Positions 61,841 to 64,000 of a stretch of DNA of 64,000 nt are shown here, one piece after another. The translations under genes were made by a program, and so were the position numbers. The notes under the pieces are model-generated. The model was not told the DNA's origin and made no database searches. It was given only the letters and a program-made list of their open reading frames with translations. The DNA comes from an uncultured Bacteroidales bacterium (GTDB taxonomy: Bacteria > Bacteroidota > Bacteroidia > Bacteroidales > ML635J-15), in contig CALDKB010000050.1 in the NCBI GenBank assembly GCA_937899245.1, forward strand, positions 1-64,000, given 5' to 3'. Each line of letters begins with the position of its first letter. Positions within the stretch are counted from its first letter, which is position 1.

Positions 61841-63007
61841 TTACCTCAACGCTCCGCAAATTCTTTCCAAAGCTTCTTTCAATATCGAACGCGGACAACC
61901 GATGTTCATACGGAAAAATCCAGCGAAATCGTCACCGCCAAAAGCAAGTCCGCTATTCAGGGCAACCTTTGCCTTGTTTATCAGAATGTCCTGCAATTCG
62001 CTATGCAACAATCCCAAGCCATTGAAATCGAGCCAGAGCAAATACGATGCTTCGGGAAGAATTGCCTTCACTGCCGGCAAATTCTTTTTGAAATACTCGT
62101 CGGCAAAAGCAATATTTTCGACAAGATAATCCTTCAGTTGCAACAGCCATTCCTCGCCACCACGGAAAGCAGCCTCGGCTCCGATATACGCGAAAATATT
62201 TCCATTTGCATATTCAGATGCCTCGAGATAATCGAAATACGTGTCGCGAATCGACTTTTCTGGTATATATGCAATTGAACTCGACAAGCCGGCAATATTG
62301 AAAGTTTTGCTCGGAGCAATGAATGTTATGCTGTTTGACTTTGCATCTTCCGAAACAGTTGAAAACGAAGTGTGATGATAGCCACGCAAAGTAAGGTCGG
62401 CATGAATTTCGTCGGAAATGACAAGCACGTTATTGCGCTTGCATATTTCTGCAATCAGTTGCAAATCGGACTTCGGCCAAACAGTTCCACCCGGATTGTG
62501 AGGATTCGACAAAAGCATCATCTTGCAGCCCTTGACCTTTTGTTCCAAATCGGCAAAATCGATTTCGAAACGACCATTTTTCAGCAACAGCTTGCTTGTA
62601 ACTAGCTCACGGCCATTATTTATCGGCAAATTGACAAATGGCGGGTAAACTGGCGTAGTAATCAATATTTTATCTCCCGACTTGGTAAACGCTTGTATGC
62701 AAAATGCAATTCCAACAACAATACCCGGGATGTAATGCAATTCGTTTTTCTTTGCGTCAACAGAATAATGTTTTGTCAGCCAATCTATTACAGCGCCAAA
62801 ATACGAATCGTCGCCAAAAGTGTAGCCAAGAAATCCTTGACCGCAACGTTTTCTTATTGCATCGAGCACACAATCTGGCGCACGGAAATCCATATCGGCA
62901 ACCCACATCGGCAACAAATCATCTCTGCCAAAATTCGGCACTAGCAAGTCGTGCTTTACGCTTGCACTGCCTTTACGAGAAAAAACTTCATCAAAATTAT
63001 ATTTCAT
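61841..63007 (-). CDS. PatB/MalY-type PLP aminotransferase (cystathionine beta-lyase-like)
   Basis: 388 residues from the ATG at 63007; a TTG two codons earlier is less likely. Class I/II fold: MKYNFDEVFSRKGSASVKHD, LPMWVADMDFRAP, the LLSNPHNPGGTVW block, ISDEIHADL, and the PLP lysine in APSKTFNIAGL. These features fit the MalY/PatB group of C-S lyases that cleave cystathionine or cysteine conjugates. It begins 6 bases after lgt and is likely in its operon. Confidence 0.93.
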   Translation of the reverse strand: MKYNFDEVFSRKGSASVKHDLLVPNFGRDDLLPMWVADMDFRAPDCVLDAIRKRCGQGFLGYTFGDDSYFGAVIDWLTKHYSVDAKKNELHYIPGIVVGIAFCIQAFTKSGDKILITTPVYPPFVNLPINNGRELVTSKLLLKNGRFEIDFADLEQKVKGCKMMLLSNPHNPGGTVWPKSDLQLIAEICKRNNVLVISDEIHADLTLRGYHHTSFSTVSEDAKSNSITFIAPSKTFNIAGLSSSIAYIPEKSIRDTYFDYLEASEYANGNIFAYIGAEAAFRGGEEWLLQLKDYLVENIAFADEYFKKNLPAVKAILPEASYLLWLDFNGLGLLHSELQDILINKAKVALNSGLAFGGDDFAGFFRMNIGCPRSILKEALERICGALR

Positions 63008-63013
63008 CTGCAA

Positions 63014-63838
63014 CTATTTTACTTTTTTTCTACTAGCATAAACTATCAGAACCAACCCGCAAATAATGGCCGGAACACTCAAGATCTGACCCATATTCAA
63101 CAACATTCCGTCCTCAAACGCTTCCTGGTTCTGCTTCAGGAATTCAATACAGAATCGCGCCGTAAATACCATTACAAGGAAACATCCAAGCATAAGTCCA
63201 TGACGTTTGCTACCATTTGCCTTCCTGTACAAATAAATCAGCACGACAGAAACAGCAGCATAACACAAAGCCTCGTAAATCTGCGTAGGATGACAAGGCA
63301 TAGTGTCGCCATTACGCAGGAAAACAAAACCCCATGGCAAATCGGTCTCGCAACCGTAAATTTCCGAATTCATAAGATTGCCCATACGGATAAGAGCGCC
63401 TACAAATCCTGTCGGAATTGCGACCTTATCGACTATTGCGAGGAATCCATCCTGCTGCGACTTAAACTTGAACAAAAATATGGCCACCAGCACGCCAATT
63501 GCTCCGCCATGGCTTGCCAGCCCCTGATAGCCTGTAAACCTAAACGGGCTTATCGAAAATGGCAAAATCATTTCCAGCCAATGTTCCCTTGTCAGGTAAT
63601 ATGACGGCTCGTAAAACAAACAATGCCCCAGACGCGCACCTATAATTCCGCCAAGTACGACAAAAACGGTAAGCCGCTCCAATTCCTTTTGCGGAATATT
63701 TTCTTTGGAATAATAATGTCTGATGATAAAATATGCCAATATGAAGCCAATTGCAAAAAAAAGGCTATAATATCTAAGCGAAAAGTTTCCCGTATCAAAT
63801 ATTTCGGGACTTACATTCCAATTAACAAGGCCCAGCAT
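63014..63838 (-). CDS. lgt: Prolipoprotein diacylglyceryl transferase
   Basis: 274 residues from the ATG at 63838, which leaves 4 bases after the upstream stop; a TTG at 63856 would overlap that gene. Lgt transfers diacylglycerol from phosphatidylglycerol to the lipobox Cys of prolipoproteins in the inner membrane. Seven membrane segments; motifs YQGLASHGGAIG and the signature LIRMGNLMNSEIYG are present, as is CHPTQIYEA. It serves the several lipoproteins in this window. Confidence 0.95.
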   Translation of the reverse strand: MLGLVNWNVSPEIFDTGNFSLRYYSLFFAIGFILAYFIIRHYYSKENIPQKELERLTVFVVLGGIIGARLGHCLFYEPSYYLTREHWLEMILPFSISPFRFTGYQGLASHGGAIGVLVAIFLFKFKSQQDGFLAIVDKVAIPTGFVGALIRMGNLMNSEIYGCETDLPWGFVFLRNGDTMPCHPTQIYEALCYAAVSVVLIYLYRKANGSKRHGLMLGCFLVMVFTARFCIEFLKQNQEAFEDGMLLNMGQILSVPAIICGLVLIVYASRKKVK

Positions 63839-63842
63839 AAAA

Positions 63843-64000
63843 TTATTTTTTTGCAAAGTTAATCAATCCTGCATAGTATTGGGCAACCTTCTGGCAGTAT
63901 AGTTTTGCACGGCGCTGCAATTTAGCATCCGCATTTCCCGGCTTGAAAGAATCCGACTCCGCCTCATACCACAACCCGCTTTCTCCCTCAATATACGAGA
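63843..64000 (-). CDS. C-terminus of an unidentified protein (cut by window edge)
   Basis: The last ~52 codons of a minus-strand gene, ending LYCQKVAQYYAGLINFAKK. Visible upstream residues include SYIEGESGLWYEAESDSFKPG and KLQRRAKL. Too little to name a family. Its stop lies 4 bases before lgt, so it heads or continues the lgt operon. Confidence 0.65.
   Translation of the reverse strand, partial: SYIEGESGLWYEAESDSFKPGNADAKLQRRAKLYCQKVAQYYAGLINFAKK

Noticed and set aside
63839..63856. TTG start for lgt
   Set aside because: It would overlap the preceding gene's stop; the ATG at 63838 leaves a 4-base gap and fits the family.

Overview
The window is a stretch of a Bacteroidota chromosome, almost certainly order Bacteroidales. 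Supporting evidence: promoters of the Bacteroidota TAnnTTTG(C) type, A-rich leaders without Shine-Dalgarno sequences, TonB receptors, DUF4249, DUF2851, DUF4295 and GWxTD proteins, type IX secretion tails on two exported peptidases, and the gene orders rsfS-ftsH-cdsA and EBP/lptE/TPR/secG. No tRNA, rRNA or CRISPR array was seen. Only the first ~3 kb looks compositionally different, visibly richer in G and C with CTG/GTG/GCC/CGC codons.

Layout. 1-3240: the 3' end of a TonB-dependent receptor, a complete IS1595-type insertion sequence with 17-bp perfect terminal inverted repeats, and a lipoprotein. 3240-8944: isoprenoid, envelope and membrane housekeeping genes (dxr, an M23 peptidase, rsfS, ftsH, cdsA). 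8941-13369: lipoate ligase and a TonB receptor/DUF4249 pair. 13604-17537: GWxTD protein, a eukaryotic-like pseudokinase, a LOG-family protein and an outer-membrane barrel. 17530-24933: glycan degradation (GH28-like, GH106-like, GH92). 24937-27397: ftsY and a ribosomal protein cluster (L28, L33, DUF4295). 27646-37431: a secreted serine protease, DUF2851, C69 dipeptidase with ornithine aminotransferase, DUF1015, a Bax-inhibitor-like protein and ComF. 37689-44691: an enhancer-binding-type regulator, lptE, a TPR protein, secG, purE, a PorV/PorQ-like barrel, a helix-hairpin-helix/barrel protein and a HEPN-like protein.

45120-55267 is the most unusual region. Twelve co-directional genes are packed with gaps of 20 bases or fewer behind a TetR regulator that has a palindrome between its promoter and start codon. 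They encode a double-metallopeptidase fusion, a transglutaminase, a small barrel, two GNAT acetyltransferases, a C10 protease with a type IX tail, a CAT-fold acyltransferase, a class A beta-lactamase lipoprotein, a zinc-ribbon protein, a membrane HExxH protein and a DUF5131 protein.

55272-64000: an agmatine-deiminase-like enzyme, a MerR/GyrI regulator, a lipoprotein whose promoter abuts its ATG, a YdeI/OmdA-like protein, hydG with its small TM1266-type regulator, a secreted protein with no usable start codon, a REP-like sequence, a PatB/MalY aminotransferase, lgt and a gene cut by the window edge. All functional names come from motif recognition by eye; no database search was made.
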